Assembly (NCBI GenBank): GCA_020091685.1 | Contig: CM034606.1 | Coordinates: 13,873,695-13,937,694, forward strand | Direction: 5' to 3' | Source: Lutjanus erythropterus | Taxonomy: Eukaryota > Chordata > Actinopteri > Lutjaniformes > Lutjanidae | Length of the DNA: 64,000 nucleotides | Shown: one piece after another, positions 23,280 to 35,725 of the stretch | How positions within the stretch are numbered: the stretch's first letter is position 1 | How the letters are laid out: the number at the start of each line of letters is the position of its first letter | Made by a program: the position numbers and the translations under genes | Notes under the pieces: generated by a model | Database searches by the model: none | What the model was told of the DNA's origin: nothing | What the model saw: the letters and a program-made list of their open reading frames with translations, nothing else

Positions 23280-23540
23280 TCTTAAAATCCAGTGGTCTGT
23301 ACCTTTGCTTTCACCAGGGTCTAGACCGAGAGCCGACCTTTTCAAGCAGTCTCGGTCCAGTTGTTTGGTCCATGTCTCAAAGATATATCAACATTCAGTC
23401 TGTTTTATGGATCCATCCTGACAGTTAAAGGAGCGCTCTATTGCTGTTACATGTCAGCCTACACAAAGTATCTTCCAAGCAAATGTTAGTGTGCAGGAAA
23501 ATGTTCGCTTTGCTTGGCATTAGTCTAGTTCCAGTCCAAA
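23280..23540 (+). repeat. Dispersed repeat, pairs with 25270-25490
   Basis: Shares TTTTCAAGCAGTCTCGGTCC (TTTTCCAGTAGTCTCGGCCC in the partner), a GTGTGCAGGAAA block and a following GCTTGG block, in order and in the same orientation about 2 kb apart. Confidence 0.55.
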
Positions 23541-25110
23541 TTTTGCTTTGATTTTTGATGTTCGATTTTTAGACAGTTGAGGCATGAGGCATGTCTGGTA
23601 ATCGTGTCAAGTTTTATTTTTATAGAAAGAGATTTACCTTCTTTTTAGTGTGACAGATTATCGGTATGTGACTAATCGGGCATGAGAACGGGATGGCTTG
23701 CTGCAGATAACAACAAATATTGACCAAGTTGTATTTTTTTTCAACCAAAAATGTTTTGCACTGGTCAGGGGGAACTTTCAAAGGGTTTCAAAGGGGGGTA
23801 AATTATTGAAGAAAAGTTAGATTAGATCAGTGAAGTTGTACTAAATACAATTATGAATATGATAATATAATAATGATAGGAAACAACATTTCAATACAGC
23901 TACTAGCTACTGCTTTGAAAAACTGAACTTGTGCTTTGAGTAGCTGTGATTCACAAAATGATCATACTACTGTATATCTGCAGAGGATTGAATCCTGCAG
24001 TGAGTTCTTCCTGCTATTCAGGTTGGAAGTCTCTGAGGTTGACCCTCAAAGGATCACAGTTCATTGTGGGTCTGCTGCCACAGTTAGAAGGGTTTTTATT
24101 GTTTATATCCTCATAGTTTGTATGACTGTGAACTCAGGGCATTGTTGTAAAAGAGCGTGGTGGTTAATTTTCCCTGAATAAACATTGGTCGCTTGGTTCG
24201 TTGCACTGCTGATCTGTGTTGCTTCCTGCATGTCAAAAGCTTCCATTGTTTTGCAAAAATTGATTAGAATCCGCTCATTTCTGCACTTTGCTGCATGAAG
24301 GAAATGGAGGGCTTCAAACAAGTGTGTTACTGTGATCCCGCTGAGTCCCAACTTGTCTGTGGCTTTAGGGAACATCTAGATTATCATATGAAACAGTGTC
24401 TGTGAAAGAAGCTCCTTCACGTCAGAGCTGATTGTCTGTTATTCACATATTGAAGGTCAGTGTGTGAGCCCAGAAGACATACTGTAGAACCCTGATTTAC
24501 AGTTTAGATAAACCCATCTGGTTCTGCCTCTGTGTTTATTACAGCTCTAGCAACTGTGTTGGTTTTTCTAGTTTGTGTTAAGTCTGCTCTTCCCGCAGGC
24601 AAGTCCTCGCCATCTGAGGCTGTGTTTGGCTCAGTGGCTGTTGCTTAGTGTCGATCCGCCACACTGTGCAGGTGAGCCTGGAGGGGGGAGGAATGCAGGC
24701 AGGCACGCCGCATTTTCTGAACCTAGCTGTGGAGACAAATAAACACATGCACATATGCACAAGATGCCTGAAACAAAGAAACTGTGTTTGCTGGGAGACC
24801 TGCAGGCAGGAGAGCGGTGACCACTGTGGAGAGATTTGTCATGCTGGGGGCAGTTTTTATTGAAGTCCAGCCAACATCGCCTTCCACTGTGGATCCCTTG
24901 GCTTTGAACGGGGAAATGTCTGCTCCAGTTTATTCACAGTGGGCATTTTGGCGTGCATATTCCCATATTATCTGTGATTCTGAGATAAGATTCCTTTTTT
25001 AGTTCAGTAGTATTTCATGAATGCGCATACATATAAACACTTTATCCAATTCATGATCTGACCCTGAGAGTTCGGTGCACTGCAGCTAAAGAAAACACAT
25101 GCAAATAGAG
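23541..25110. other. Intergenic, nothing recognised
   Basis: No exon, RNA gene or named repeat seen. Short open frames here lack any family signature. Confidence 0.45.
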
Positions 25111-25164
25111 CTTATTACTGGCTTATTACTTATTACTTATCACTTATTACTGGGTTTATTACTG
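25111..25164 (+). repeat. Small tandem repeat of TTATTACT-like words
   Basis: CTTATTACTGG is followed by repeated CTTATTACT, TTATTACTT and CACTTATTACTGG variants: about six copies of an 8-12 nt unit. Confidence 0.65.
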
Positions 25165-25269
25165 CAGGATGTGCAGTCACACACTTTATAATGGACATAA
25201 TGAACTCATAAAGTACAAAAAATCTTGTGGTTAGTTTGGTTGCTCTCAGACAACAAACAAACTATCTGT

Positions 25270-25490
25270 TTTTAGGCAGGCAGAGGCCACACTTTTCCAG
25301 TAGTCTCGGCCCGTTTGATGGACTCAAAAATTAAACGGTCTGTTAAGAAGACAGATCAGAATACAGTCTTCTATCTATCCGGACAACTAAAATAAAGCTC
25401 TACTGGTAGCTAGCGAGCAAACGTTTGTGTGCAGGAAAGTGTTAATGCGTTGCTTGGTAACAGTCCAGTCCCAGCCCTGTTGTGAAATTA
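25270..25490 (+). repeat. Dispersed repeat, partner of 23280-23540
   Basis: See the partner copy. The similarity is clear in the first 50 nt and in the GTGTGCAGGAAAGTGTTAAT block. Confidence 0.5.
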
Positions 25491-26519
25491 TTTGTACTGG
25501 CGGAACCAAATAAATGATTAATTATACAACTGGAAGTTTCAACCACACAATCTGACTAGTCAACTAGTCATTTAGAATGTGCTCAGATCAGCATGAGAGT
25601 GCACCAAACTCATCACTAAAAACATTACTCCCCCCACTGAAACGTTTTATCGTTAGGCTATTTCTTGCATCTGTTTAATTAACATTTGCAGAATAATTAA
25701 ATCAGCTTTCTTTAATGAATGTCATTTATGGTGTTGTTAGATTGCTGCTAAGAGAGGGAGAGATAATATTTTTGTGACTGCAGTGAACATGTTGGTTTTG
25801 AAAAGCCAAATGCCAACAAATATGGAATATATGAATTTTGGAAATTTATCTTTTTTCAATACATTTTGACTTTTGATGTTCTGGAGCTATTTTAAATGTT
25901 TTGATCACACAGAATCCTCCATCGGCTAAATAAAATCAGTATCACACAATTGTTTGCTCCTTTTCCAACATTAACAGGCAGTTAGCTTCAGTGTGTTTCT
26001 GTATTTGGTGTTTGCTGTGTTTGAAGCACGTATTGCTATGCTGCATATGTGTAGTGAAATTGCTGAATGTGTTACACAGTTTGCTCATGTTTTACTTCTT
26101 TGCAGGGTATTTTGTTGAGGACATTTTCTTTATTTGCTTGAGTTTGTCTTTTTGCATGTTTTCTTAAACCACAGTGCACGGAGCTGTCAGGGCCGCTGTA
26201 GAGTACCCTTCTTGTAATACAAGAACAGTAGATGTTATGTAAGCCCAGAGCTTCATCTCCATACAGGTGGAGTGTGGTGGTGTACTGCAGCAGCCTACTT
26301 TACAAGAAAATCTCTCCAAAGTGGGCCTCAGCCATCTGCCTGCACAGACTCGAGAGATGAAACAGGCTAATTGCATTTAGATTTGAAAAATTTACAGTCC
26401 ACGGTTCAACGTGTACCAACCAGTTCCACAACTGAGCAGGAGTGAACAACTGTTCCTCTGTTGACATGAAAACACATACACCTATACACATGCACATGCT
26501 TACACAACAAACACGCTGT
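25491..26519. other. Intergenic, nothing recognised
   Basis: AT-rich sequence without exons, named repeats or RNA genes that I can support. Confidence 0.45.
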
Positions 26520-26960
26520 GCCTCTCAGTAATCCCTGTATTTCCTGGAGTTGACGTGGAGCTGCAACGTCCATCCACATGTGCCGCTTTGAAACCCAGTC
26601 CCAGACTTAGATCTGATTGATAGATGTGAGCACATGCTCGCCTGGAGTTGCATCACTCCTTCCCCTCCATCCACCGTGCTCCCGTTCGCGGCATGTGGAG
26701 GGGTGCACTGCTCCTTCATGGATCAGTGCAGCGTAAATCTGGGACAAAAAAAGGGAGGCACATGGCAGTGGGATGCTGTGTGCAATTACTGCTAATGATA
26801 TGCCTCCATGCAAGCTGTGGCCGTAATTAACTTTGGAGGAAGCCTGGCCTATCTGAGCTCTATGCGAGGGGATGCTCACAGGAACAGGCGCAGCGCCGAG
26901 AGCCAAGGCTAAGAAAGCAAACCTGCCTTGACATTATTCAGACGACGTGTCTGTTAGCCC
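26520..26960. promoter_or_regulatory. Candidate conserved regulatory element
   Basis: High-complexity, repeat-free block in a repeat-rich desert. Contains TGCAATTACTGCTAATGATA (26781-26800) and CCGTAATTAACTTTGG (from 26821), which are clustered homeodomain-type cores. No splice-bounded reading frame makes sense. The call is an inference from composition and motifs. Confidence 0.3.
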
Positions 26961-27302
26961 AGATTAGGCACGCTGGGTGGTCCTGTGTTAGGCGTAACAT
27001 GATGCGGATGTTAAAGGAATTGTCCCCCGGAACTTAGTTAAAACTTGGGCTTACTCAAGAGGGTGTGGTGTCGCAGGTTGGTTGAATCAGAGGTCAGCAA
27101 GTTACTGTATAACTTAATATTGACAAGTATGGAAGTCAAGTTCTGCCAGGAAAAGATTTTTACTCTTTATGTTAGTCATCATAAAAAATATAGTAAATAC
27201 TCATTATAAGACAGCTTTACTACCTACTTAGTCAAAATTCTGAGTAATGAGACAGCAGTTTTAACTTTTTATCATATATCTTTGGACTCAGTAAGTCAAC
27301 TA

Positions 27303-27350
27303 GAGCTGCAACGATTAGTAGATCATTTATTGATTATTTTCAATGAGGGA
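27303..27350. repeat. Fragment of the AGCTGCAACGATTA MITE family (copy 3)
   Basis: AGAGCTGCAACGATTAGTAG followed by TTGATTATTTTCAATGA matches the terminus of the family at 21733. It stops abruptly where the long foldback begins. Confidence 0.6.
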
Positions 27351-27800
27351 GGCCGTAGTGATGTCTGCCTTCTCTCCAGTACAACGGGACTAAATGTCAC
27401 AAGGCTTGTGCTGCTCAAAGCACCAAAAACTACATTTTAACAAAACTCAAAACCAGTGTCTGTTTCCAAAGGTCAGTACTTTCTTTCTGTAGTAGAATCT
27501 ACCAGAACCACCTTCCTTCTCCCATAAAGTAGGTAGTTCCTACATGAAATTGCTCACAACAAGGTCTGTGGATTATCTTGAGCAACCGCGTAATGATTTT
27601 TGGAAAGAGACCCTGGTTTTGAATGCTGGGCACTACAAGCTGAGTGCCATTTAGTCCAATTACATTGGAGAGAAGGCAGACATCTTGATGGTTTATAACT
27701 CCAAAAATCTGCACCTCACACCACAAGAATTAGATGGATAAATGTGGAGTCTTACAGGCCATAGGGTATTTTTGATTTTGGGGCGAACTGTCCCTTTAAA
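27351..27800. mobile_element. Long foldback element (imperfect hairpin)
   Basis: The left arm (about 27356-27475) reads GATGTCTGCCTTCTCTCCAG, GGACTAAATGTCAC and CAAAACCAGTGTCT. The reverse complement of the right arm (about 27600-27690) reads GATGTCTGCCTTCTCTCCAA, GGACTAAATGGCAC and AAAACCAGGGTCT. The spacer is about 125 nt. The right flank ends GGGGCGAACTGTCCCTTTAA, a familiar fish-repeat terminus. It is non-coding. Confidence 0.68.
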
Positions 27801-28019
27801 CTGTTAGTTGTGTTGTCACCTTTGTTTTGAAAGAAATTATGTGTTTTTTTTCTTTTTTGGCACCACCATTTCTCTTTCTTGGGAAAGGACATGACTCACT
27901 GCACACAGGAGCTCCAGCATCTGCAGGCGCTCGTCTCGACTAGCTGCGTTTACAGAAGAATCCAAGTGCAGAGGTGAAGTACACTGTGTTACTAGTAACT
28001 AGTCAATCCTACTTTCCCC

Positions 28020-28407
28020 CCCGTGGTTTCAAGTATTAAAGCAATTAACAGCTATTTTGATTTTGAATCATTTTGAGTCTTTTTCTTTAAAGAAACATTT
28101 CATATTTAGTTCTCTATGACAGTAAACTGAATATCATTGGCCTGTGGACATTTTATGGACCAAACAATTAATCGGTTAATCAAGGAAATTACGGACAGAT
28201 TCATCCTAAAGTCAACTGGGCATTTTGATCATTTAAATCAAACTGATTATATTTGGTTTGTGAACAAAACACAAGACATTTGAGGACATTATTTTGAGCT
28301 TTGGGAGAGAGTGAGCAACATTTTTCAGCATTTTTTGGACCAAAATGGACTGAAAAAGATGATTAACAGATTATCAGTAAAGAAAATAGTTGTTAGTTGC
28401 AGCCCTC
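28020..28407. repeat. AGCTGCAACGATTA MITE family (copy 4, rearranged)
   Basis: Contains AGCTATTTTGATTTTGAATC, CTCTATGACAGTAAACTGAA, CACAAGACATTTGAGGACAT and the terminus GTTAGTTGCAGCCCT. The order suggests two overlapping partial copies. The octamer AAGTCAAC occurs at 28209-28216 and 28408-28415. Confidence 0.62.
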
Positions 28408-28415
28408 AAGTCAAC

Positions 28416-31400
28416 CAAGCATTTTTATTTTCCATTATGACACACTATAATTAAGTCAAAAAGTAAAAGACCTACAGAAGCAACGATTTTGCACATTAAT
28501 ATCTTCAACTGGACTCATTCGACATAAAAAAAACTCTGCTGTGGTTTATTTACCGCCGCAGATACCTTTCCTCTTAGTGTACAAAAATGTGTTCCTCTAT
28601 GCTTTACAGTCACGAAGAAAATGAAAACCATCCAGCCTGACACGTCTGTGTTTACTTGACGTGTTCCACCTGTCCCCGGAGTTGCTAAGCAAATGGCGTG
28701 GTGGCTTCAAAAACAGGCCTTGGCGCATCTCCAGAGCCATGTGTGGGTCCTCCTTTGTCCTTGATGCCTCAGAGTCATTTCTCACTCCTGTCATCTGTAT
28801 TGACAGCCTAAGTTTGCTGGCCAGGCTTTTTGAATTGGGTCGTTTTATTGATCCAAGTTAATCATTTGGGGTTTGATTACCTCAGTCTCTCATTTACATT
28901 CACTGGCAGAGAGCCACTCAGTCTTTTTCTTTGCTTTTATAATGTAATAAGGATAATAAACACTTTATTTATTGGTCACTTTCTTTAATTTATTTAAATA
29001 TTATGGCTTGAAGGTGAAAAGAAATATTGCTGCAAAAATCTGTGTGTGTTTGTTTGCCATAAAGGTGATTCCACAAATCTGATTAACTCTAAACTGTCTC
29101 TGACGGTCATTTTGACCATTTTAAAATTTATGTCTACAATAACTTTGTTGATTTAAGAAACACCATCCTGCTGTTTACCTGGCTTTTCCTAAAAGTGTCC
29201 ATATTTTCATCTAAAATGCTTTTCATGTAAATTGCTCAAATACATATAATTGTTTCTTGTTCTGAGTGATTGATCCAAAATTTGATTGACATAAAACATC
29301 AAAATAATTGCTTACAGTGTTCTAATGATTTGTGCTACCTATCAAGATGTGCTACTTAGTGGTTAACAGGGTATTTCAACATGCTCCCCATATTCTTACG
29401 CTACACTTACCTCTGATTTTAATCCAAAAATAAAGACTTTGCTATCAATTCACGCTATGGGAGCATTTTCCAATAAGGCAGAATAAACTGACAGAACAGT
29501 AAGAGTTCTAGTAGTTCTGGGACTTCTAGTGTTAAGGGCCTTACAGCATTAAGATGTTCCTCAACAATTCACATTATGCAATTTCTTCTCTCTTATGGTT
29601 GCCAAATATGCAGCCTTTCCCTGACTTGCCCCACACATTTCCAGGAAGACAAGATACATTTTGTCGAGGATCTGGGTGCGGTTCAGCTTGACAATTTACA
29701 TGACAGGCAATGGGTCAAACCATGTGACCTGAGTAATCACAGTTTGGGCCTGGACAGGAAGCAGCCGTCACTTATGATGGACTTTAAATCGTTAAACGGT
29801 GTCCGTGTGTGAGTCATGTCTCTCTCCCGGCCCGTGCAGCCACACAGGGATTCCTCAAATATTAACACAAGCGGACAGATTGAGTAAACATCGGGACTTC
29901 TTTGTCAAGGCCGTCTTTATTTCAGGATGTTCGCGGCCGTGAGCATGCATGAGGTCTTCGCTGAATCTTCCAGGATGTGGCTGTGGTTCTGCCCAGCAGT
30001 GATCAGCAGCCCCAGGCCTCCCTGAGCAGCTGTCAGCAGGCTCCAGAGACTGAAAGAAAGAGAGCCGCCCTGCCCCCAACTTTACCAGCCTGCCTGCTCG
30101 CACTGCAGGCACTAAAGGGGGATGGGCTCTCATACAGAGACATAACATGCAGAAATCATGAGCAATTCCTCAGCATTTCTCCACGGTTAGTTTTAAACAT
30201 GTGGAATTGTATGAATCACACTCGTTGTTTTGATATATTGTGTTTTCCCAAATAGTTTACTCAATTAAAGCCTTGTCTCAGTCATATGTGTCCTCCCATC
30301 TGTCCTTCTCTTTCTTCTATTTCTCAACCTCCTGTTTACCACCTCCTCCATTGTCATCTGACTGTAATGGTGTTTTCTGCTGAAGCCACAGCCAGGCGAA
30401 ACATCCTCAAGGGCTTTAAAACACCAGTGTGCCAGTGTCACCATAGAAAGGAGGAGAGTCTGTGCAAAAGACAAAATGCCAGGATAATGCAGACCAGGTT
30501 GACTAATGATTGCATCACAGCCCTTTGTGGCAGCTGTGTGTACCAAGCATGCTTCATGTATTTTGTCAAGGATATGCGGCATGAAAAAGTAGATTAGTTT
30601 AAGTCGAGATGAAATGAAGCATATCTTTTTAGCCCCTTTTAGATCACACCCTCATATTGGGAACCCATTTAACAATATACGCCAAAAATCCAACAAAAAT
30701 CATGAAAAAACGGTTAATTTTTTCTTCCTGTAAAACAAAATATGTGTGCCTACACAAGCTCGAACTGACACATTTCAGCCAATAATATCATGACATCCAT
30801 CTGTCAATCAGTCTTCAACTTTTAGCAGTGCAGAGCGGTGAAGACCCGAGACTAAGATGCATTTTTTTTTTTTAGCACTGTGTCTTCAAGGATGTTTACC
30901 ACCTCAACCTTAATTATGAGCATTCAAACTTGCACTAAAACACAACTTAATGACTCACTGAATCATGTTTTATGGAGAAAACGCTCTCTGGTTTTCCATC
31001 GGCTGTTCTACAGCTGTTCAACACCGGTTTGAGTTTCTGCTGATTTAACTGCTGTTAGCGTGCGATAAAACCAGGATCAGCAGCCTCCCAGTGAACACAG
31101 CCTACGAGGCCGACATGTAATATAGTCATTTACCAAGTTTCCTGATGTTTTCCTGAGCATCCTGATAGCTTTACTTAAGTAAGTAAAGTAGGATGTTAGC
31201 TTGGTTAGTCACACAGCTAAGTTAGCCGACTTGGCCAACAGCGTCGCCCCCAGACCCAGCCAGCAAACCACCTTTATACTGTTTCATTTGGATTTTAAGA
31301 GGTCGTGCTGGATGTGTTACATCTTAAATGTTAAAATGCTCAAGCATCAAGCATGAGTGATGTTTGACCTCGAGTAGAAACGAGCAGAAGAAAGGTTGTA

Positions 31401-32429
31401 AATGACTTCTAACGCTTCCACTAAAACCTTTTTGTTATGTAAAATCATTCTATTTGCCTCAGTCAATTTGTCTGTGGGTGATTTGTTTCTATAAGGCCAC
31501 TTTACATAATTTCTGCTTTGTTAGGTGCCGATGTGAGAAGACAAGAAAAGGTGCAAAAAGATGAGGGATGAGATGAGTCATATCTAAACTGAGGACACAG
31601 TAACACTGCAGATTACAGCCCACATATTACAGTGTATTTCATTAGTTCATAACGATAAAGTATTTACTGCTCACCGGGATAAATACTGTATTTAAGCACA
31701 AGGAAAGAAGCCAGGAGGTTTAATTTTGCTCATAGTTCAGTCTATTGTAAGTTAGATCATTTCACAAACGTAAAGATTAACTAACTGTAAACCAAAAACA
31801 TTAGACACGTTATAACCAGGCTGACTCAGGCTTACGACCCGTGTTGCCAAAATAATCAGTGCCACCAACTGACCAGTAGCACTCAACAACAAAAAAGAGG
31901 AAACATGGCTCATAATTTGTGGTTTGCCAACATTGTTCTGGAGAGAGCAATGATTTCTTTGGGTCTTGTACCATATTTTGTCCCAACAGTTGGATCAACA
32001 CTTTTACTGTTTTTTTTTTCCATATCAGATTTTTGGGGGTTTTTTTGCATTGTTGCACTCATCACTAAACTTTAAAAATGTCTGAGTAACTGTTGAATTC
32101 CTCCAAAAGACACATACTTTCTGCTGGGGTAAACAGAGCTGAACAGTTGGATGCGGTCACTTGGTCTGCCATTTATTTTTTATTTTGAAAAAGGTCTTAA
32201 TTTACCCAGAATTCATTGTGCCAGATAGTCAAGAACTAAACTGCTTTGCACACCAGATACATTTAGTCTGTTTTATCTAAGTCATAGTCAAAGACTATCT
32301 TTGTGAAACTGGCTTCTGAATTTGTGGTTGTCATTTTGTGTCATGTATGCTGGATTTTTGGGTGAAGTCATACCTTCAGTAATTAGCATTTTTTCATTTA
32401 TATTCTGTGAAGCTGAACCTTTTGTTCTA
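28416..32429. other. Intergenic, no gene recognised
   Basis: A 4 kb stretch with no supportable exon. The part at 29860-30120 is locally GC-richer and complex and could be regulatory. Overlapping open frames on both strands at 30265-30597 have no domain signature. Confidence 0.45.
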
Positions 32430-33025
32430 CAATCCCACATTCTCAAGTAGAAGTACATATACTTGTTTTAAAAAAGTAGAGATTTACTTTACTCAAGTAA
32501 AAGTGAAAAAGTACAGGCTCTGAGATGCATAAAAAGTAATAAGTAGCCCTCTGAAGGACTTTTCTACCAACTGTACCAACAAGACTACAACAATAGAACT
32601 TGAATAACAGCAGAACACACTTCAGGTCTAATTAAGCCTTTTGTTTTTAGACTTTCCCTCATCTCTCCAGGACTACCAAAATCTTTTGTTCAGCCACAGC
32701 AGAAGCTGGTTCTGAGTGTCTTTTGAATCAAGGCATGTCCTTTCGGGTCTAAAAAATTGGTCCTGCAGTGCTAAAAAGCCTCTTACAGGGAGCTGACAGA
32801 TTCATTAGACGCCTTTTCTCCACAGTCGGGTCGCCTCCCTCCCTCTCTTGTCTGTTTCGTCTTGTTACGTCTGAAAAATTGACTTAAGCACAGTAATGAA
32901 GTATGAAAGCTGTCAAATAACTGCAGTGGAGTTGAAGCAGAAAGTGGAGTGAAAAGAAAATACTCAAGTAAAGTAGAATAACCTCAAATTTATACTTTTG
33001 TATAGTAATATACTTTGTAACAGTC
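32430..33025. repeat. Teleost ACTCAAGTAAAAGTA-type repeat
   Basis: The left end has CTCAAGTAGAAGTACATATA and TTTACTCAAGTAAAAGTG. The right end has AATACTCAAGTAAAGTAGAA and ATAGTAATATACTTTGTAAC. Such acttaagt-rich words mark a common non-autonomous repeat of fish genomes. Superfamily not assigned. Confidence 0.55.
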
Positions 33026-33929
33026 AACCACAAAAGATGAAGATACTGCAGAAACATCGCACACAGAGCCAGCAGACTGCCTGTATTATAAGTGTAACTG
33101 CACAGAACATTTCTCTGGTTTTGGCAGAGTGGCCATTTCTTGCCATTTGTTCTCTCACCCCATCCATTCAGCACACAAGTGTGGTTACGCCATCATTTGC
33201 ATAAGAACACACACTTGAACGTTATGTGAGTGTGTTCTTGGAACAGGAAATTCAAGGAGACATTGCACTTACCACACCTCTGTGTTTGCTCAGCTCCGCC
33301 AGAGTAGTCACCCATAGAGAGTGATAAAGAGTCATATCAACGCTGAATAACGTTTTTGTTCAAGACACTGATTGTTACACAATTCACACGATTACAGTTG
33401 GGTGGGTCAGTTTGTGGCTCACTGTGAAGACAGTGTACTGTCAGCTCGCCCAAACAAGTTGTCAAGTTCCCTTTAAAACATGAATATTTTAGTAGTTTTA
33501 GCCACAGTAACCAGCTAGCAACAATTCTGTGGATTGCCACGAAATTCTGTACAGACATTCATGATCTCCAGAGGATGAATCCTGCTCACTTAGTTGATGC
33601 AGTGAAATGTCTCAAAAACAATATCTGACACTCTGTGAGTTTATTTTGTTTACTGGATGTAGTAAATGTACGCAGCGCACGTGATGTAGTGAATTCGCGG
33701 CTTGCAGACGTCTCCCAGCTGAGACTCGAGAGGATGGGCTGACGATGGCCGGTTGGAGAATTTTAACACACAGCCCATAATGTGGACACACAAATACGAT
33801 CTGATCACATGCAAATTGACAGATAAATCAGATTTGCCCGTGGTCTGAACAAAACCTGAAGTCACTTTCTGTGCATTCGGTCATAACCCGGCCAGTAATG
33901 TGAGCAGATAAAACTCCTGAGGCTCATTC

Positions 33930-34110
33930 GTAAATACATTTTAAACCAGGTCGAGATTTGATTATGTATTCACATCTTAGCCGGCTGACATTTAATTTTC
34001 CCCCCAAACCTCTTCTGAAGTGTGTGTACCCATTAAATTATTCTCTGGAGAGCTATATTAGCATTATAATTGTTTGACACATATTAACCAGAAATGCGTG
34101 GGAAGGAGTT
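33930..34110. promoter_or_regulatory. Candidate conserved regulatory element
   Basis: Complex AT-rich block with ACATTTAATTTTCC, CCATTAAATTATTC and TAGCATTATAATTG, homeodomain-type cores, between repeats. Inference only. Confidence 0.25.
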
Positions 34111-34732
34111 GTGTACATTAGGCACACGGTGTGATCAGAGTGTGTTAATATCTTAATATGTAACTTGTCACACCATCTGTCATCTCTCATCCTGCTGGCA
34201 CTCTCTCCGTCTACATTTCTTACATGCAGTGGTATTTACTGCGCCACTTATCGTCTGGTATCTTATTCTGTTTGGCTTTTCAGAGTTACCCTCCGTGGAT
34301 GCCCTCCATCTGTATCTGCCCATTATTTTGACTCACAGCATGTTGGCAACATCAAAAGCATCAGGCACAATGGAAAAGGACATTCCAAGATCGTCGACTC
34401 ACACACAGTGAGTCAAACACACACACACACGGATCCTGTTCTGCACCGTGGACTGTACATTCAGATTAGAGGCCGGGATCTGGTTTAAATCTCTTACATC
34501 GGAAATGTGTCAACATGATAATGTGATATGTGACAATGGATATATGTCAGTAGAAAAATGTGTGTGTGTGTGTTGAGAGGCTGGAATGAATGTGTTCATC
34601 TGTGACTGCAATGTGATAATGTGGGGTAAATGTGAAAAACAGCAGTGTGTGTGTGTAGCGTGTGTGCTTTCATGTTGTATAACTGGACATATGCATGTAT
34701 TTGCACGTTTGCGTTGACTCCCTCGTCTCATG

Positions 34733-34734
<2 letters not shown>

Positions 34735-34768
<34 letters not shown>
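34735..34768 (+). repeat. (TG)17 microsatellite
   Basis: Uninterrupted TG array. Shorter TG/CA runs lie at about 34416 and 34560. Confidence 0.97.
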
Positions 34769-34771
<3 letters not shown>

Positions 34772-35006
34772 AGCCCGGCCCTGCAGCTATGCTGATCCCA
34801 TCTGTGGACGCTGCCTCCTCGCAGCTTGATCCCAGCACCACCTCCATTGTCTCACTAATCCAGAACTATTAACATTGCAGCACCACAACAGGCGCTTACT
34901 GGAGTCCAGGATGGCTCCCAAAACTCTCTCCTCTGAACAGACTGCAATCTAATTAACTCGGAAGAGGAGGGTAGGGGGGATAAAGGGGTCTAATGTGTGG
35001 GAGAGG

Positions 35007-35037
<31 letters not shown>

Positions 35038-35052
35038 AGTGAGTGAGTGAGG
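35007..35052 (+). repeat. (GT)13 followed by GTGA tetramers
   Basis: GT array at 35007-35032, then GCGTGAGTGAGTGAGTGAG. Confidence 0.95.
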
Positions 35053-35217
35053 TTAACAGGATCCAGTGGATTAGCGCCTTTTTGAAAATGGGGTGAGGCT
35101 CAGCTGCTACAGGTGCCAAAATGAAAATGGCCTAAGTCAGGATCACCATGTTTTGTTCACAGTCTGAACCAGAGTGTTCATGCACTGTTTTCGTTCACAT
35201 CCAGCATCATTTATGTT

Positions 35218-35290
35218 TAGGGTGACCATATTTTCAAACCGGGACCCTTTAGTGTACTGCATGTTCATGCACACACATATATAATCATTC
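35218..35290. repeat. End fragment of the TAGGGTGACCATATTTTC hAT-like family
   Basis: Begins TAGGGTGACCATATTTTCAA, nearly identical to the left end of the element at 54087. No right end is found nearby. Confidence 0.6.
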
Positions 35291-35345
35291 ATTCAACCTT
35301 TATTTATACTCAGAGATCATCGAGGTGCAGCCCTCATTTACAAGA
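35291..35345. repeat. Fragment of a CCTTTATTTA...-type fish retroposon tail
   Basis: TTCAACCTTTATTTATACTC followed by GAGATCAT and a CATTTACAAG block resembles the widespread CTTTATTTAACCAGG repeat. Short and uncertain. Confidence 0.35.
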
Positions 35346-35374
35346 ACAAAGGGAAAAAAATAACAGTAATGAGA

Positions 35375-35725
35375 AATATTAAAGCTACATAAAGGAGTTA
35401 ATAACTGGTTATGAAACAGCCTCAATTTAATACTGATGCCTCTGTATGACCTACATAAGAAAGAAGACCATCAGCAAGATGATCTGCTATTTCTATTATA
35501 CTTTATGACAGCCACCAAATCAGATAAAAAGAGCCCATGTTTACAGTTTCACAGACAGAGTTACAGTGAGCTGTACATCAGCCAGTTAAAAGGTAGAAGC
35601 AGGATGTTTACTGAGACTATTTTATTTTTTGATGCTATATTTTGTTGTTATGGCAGTGGAATCACTACCGCTTTTGTCCTCCAAAATCAACAAAATATAA
35701 AAAGCTCCTTGTAGTAGCTTTAACA
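35375..35725 (+). repeat. Dispersed repeat, related to 1127-1310
   Basis: The part at 35560-35725 matches the unit inside the MITE at 764-1721: TATATTTTGTTGTTATGGCA, AAAATCAACAAAATATAAAA and TAGCTTTAA. The left boundary is a guess. Confidence 0.45.

Noticed and set aside
30265..30597. Overlapping frames of about 100 codons on both strands
   Set aside because: No family resemblance; overlapping on opposite strands with similar length is typical of chance.
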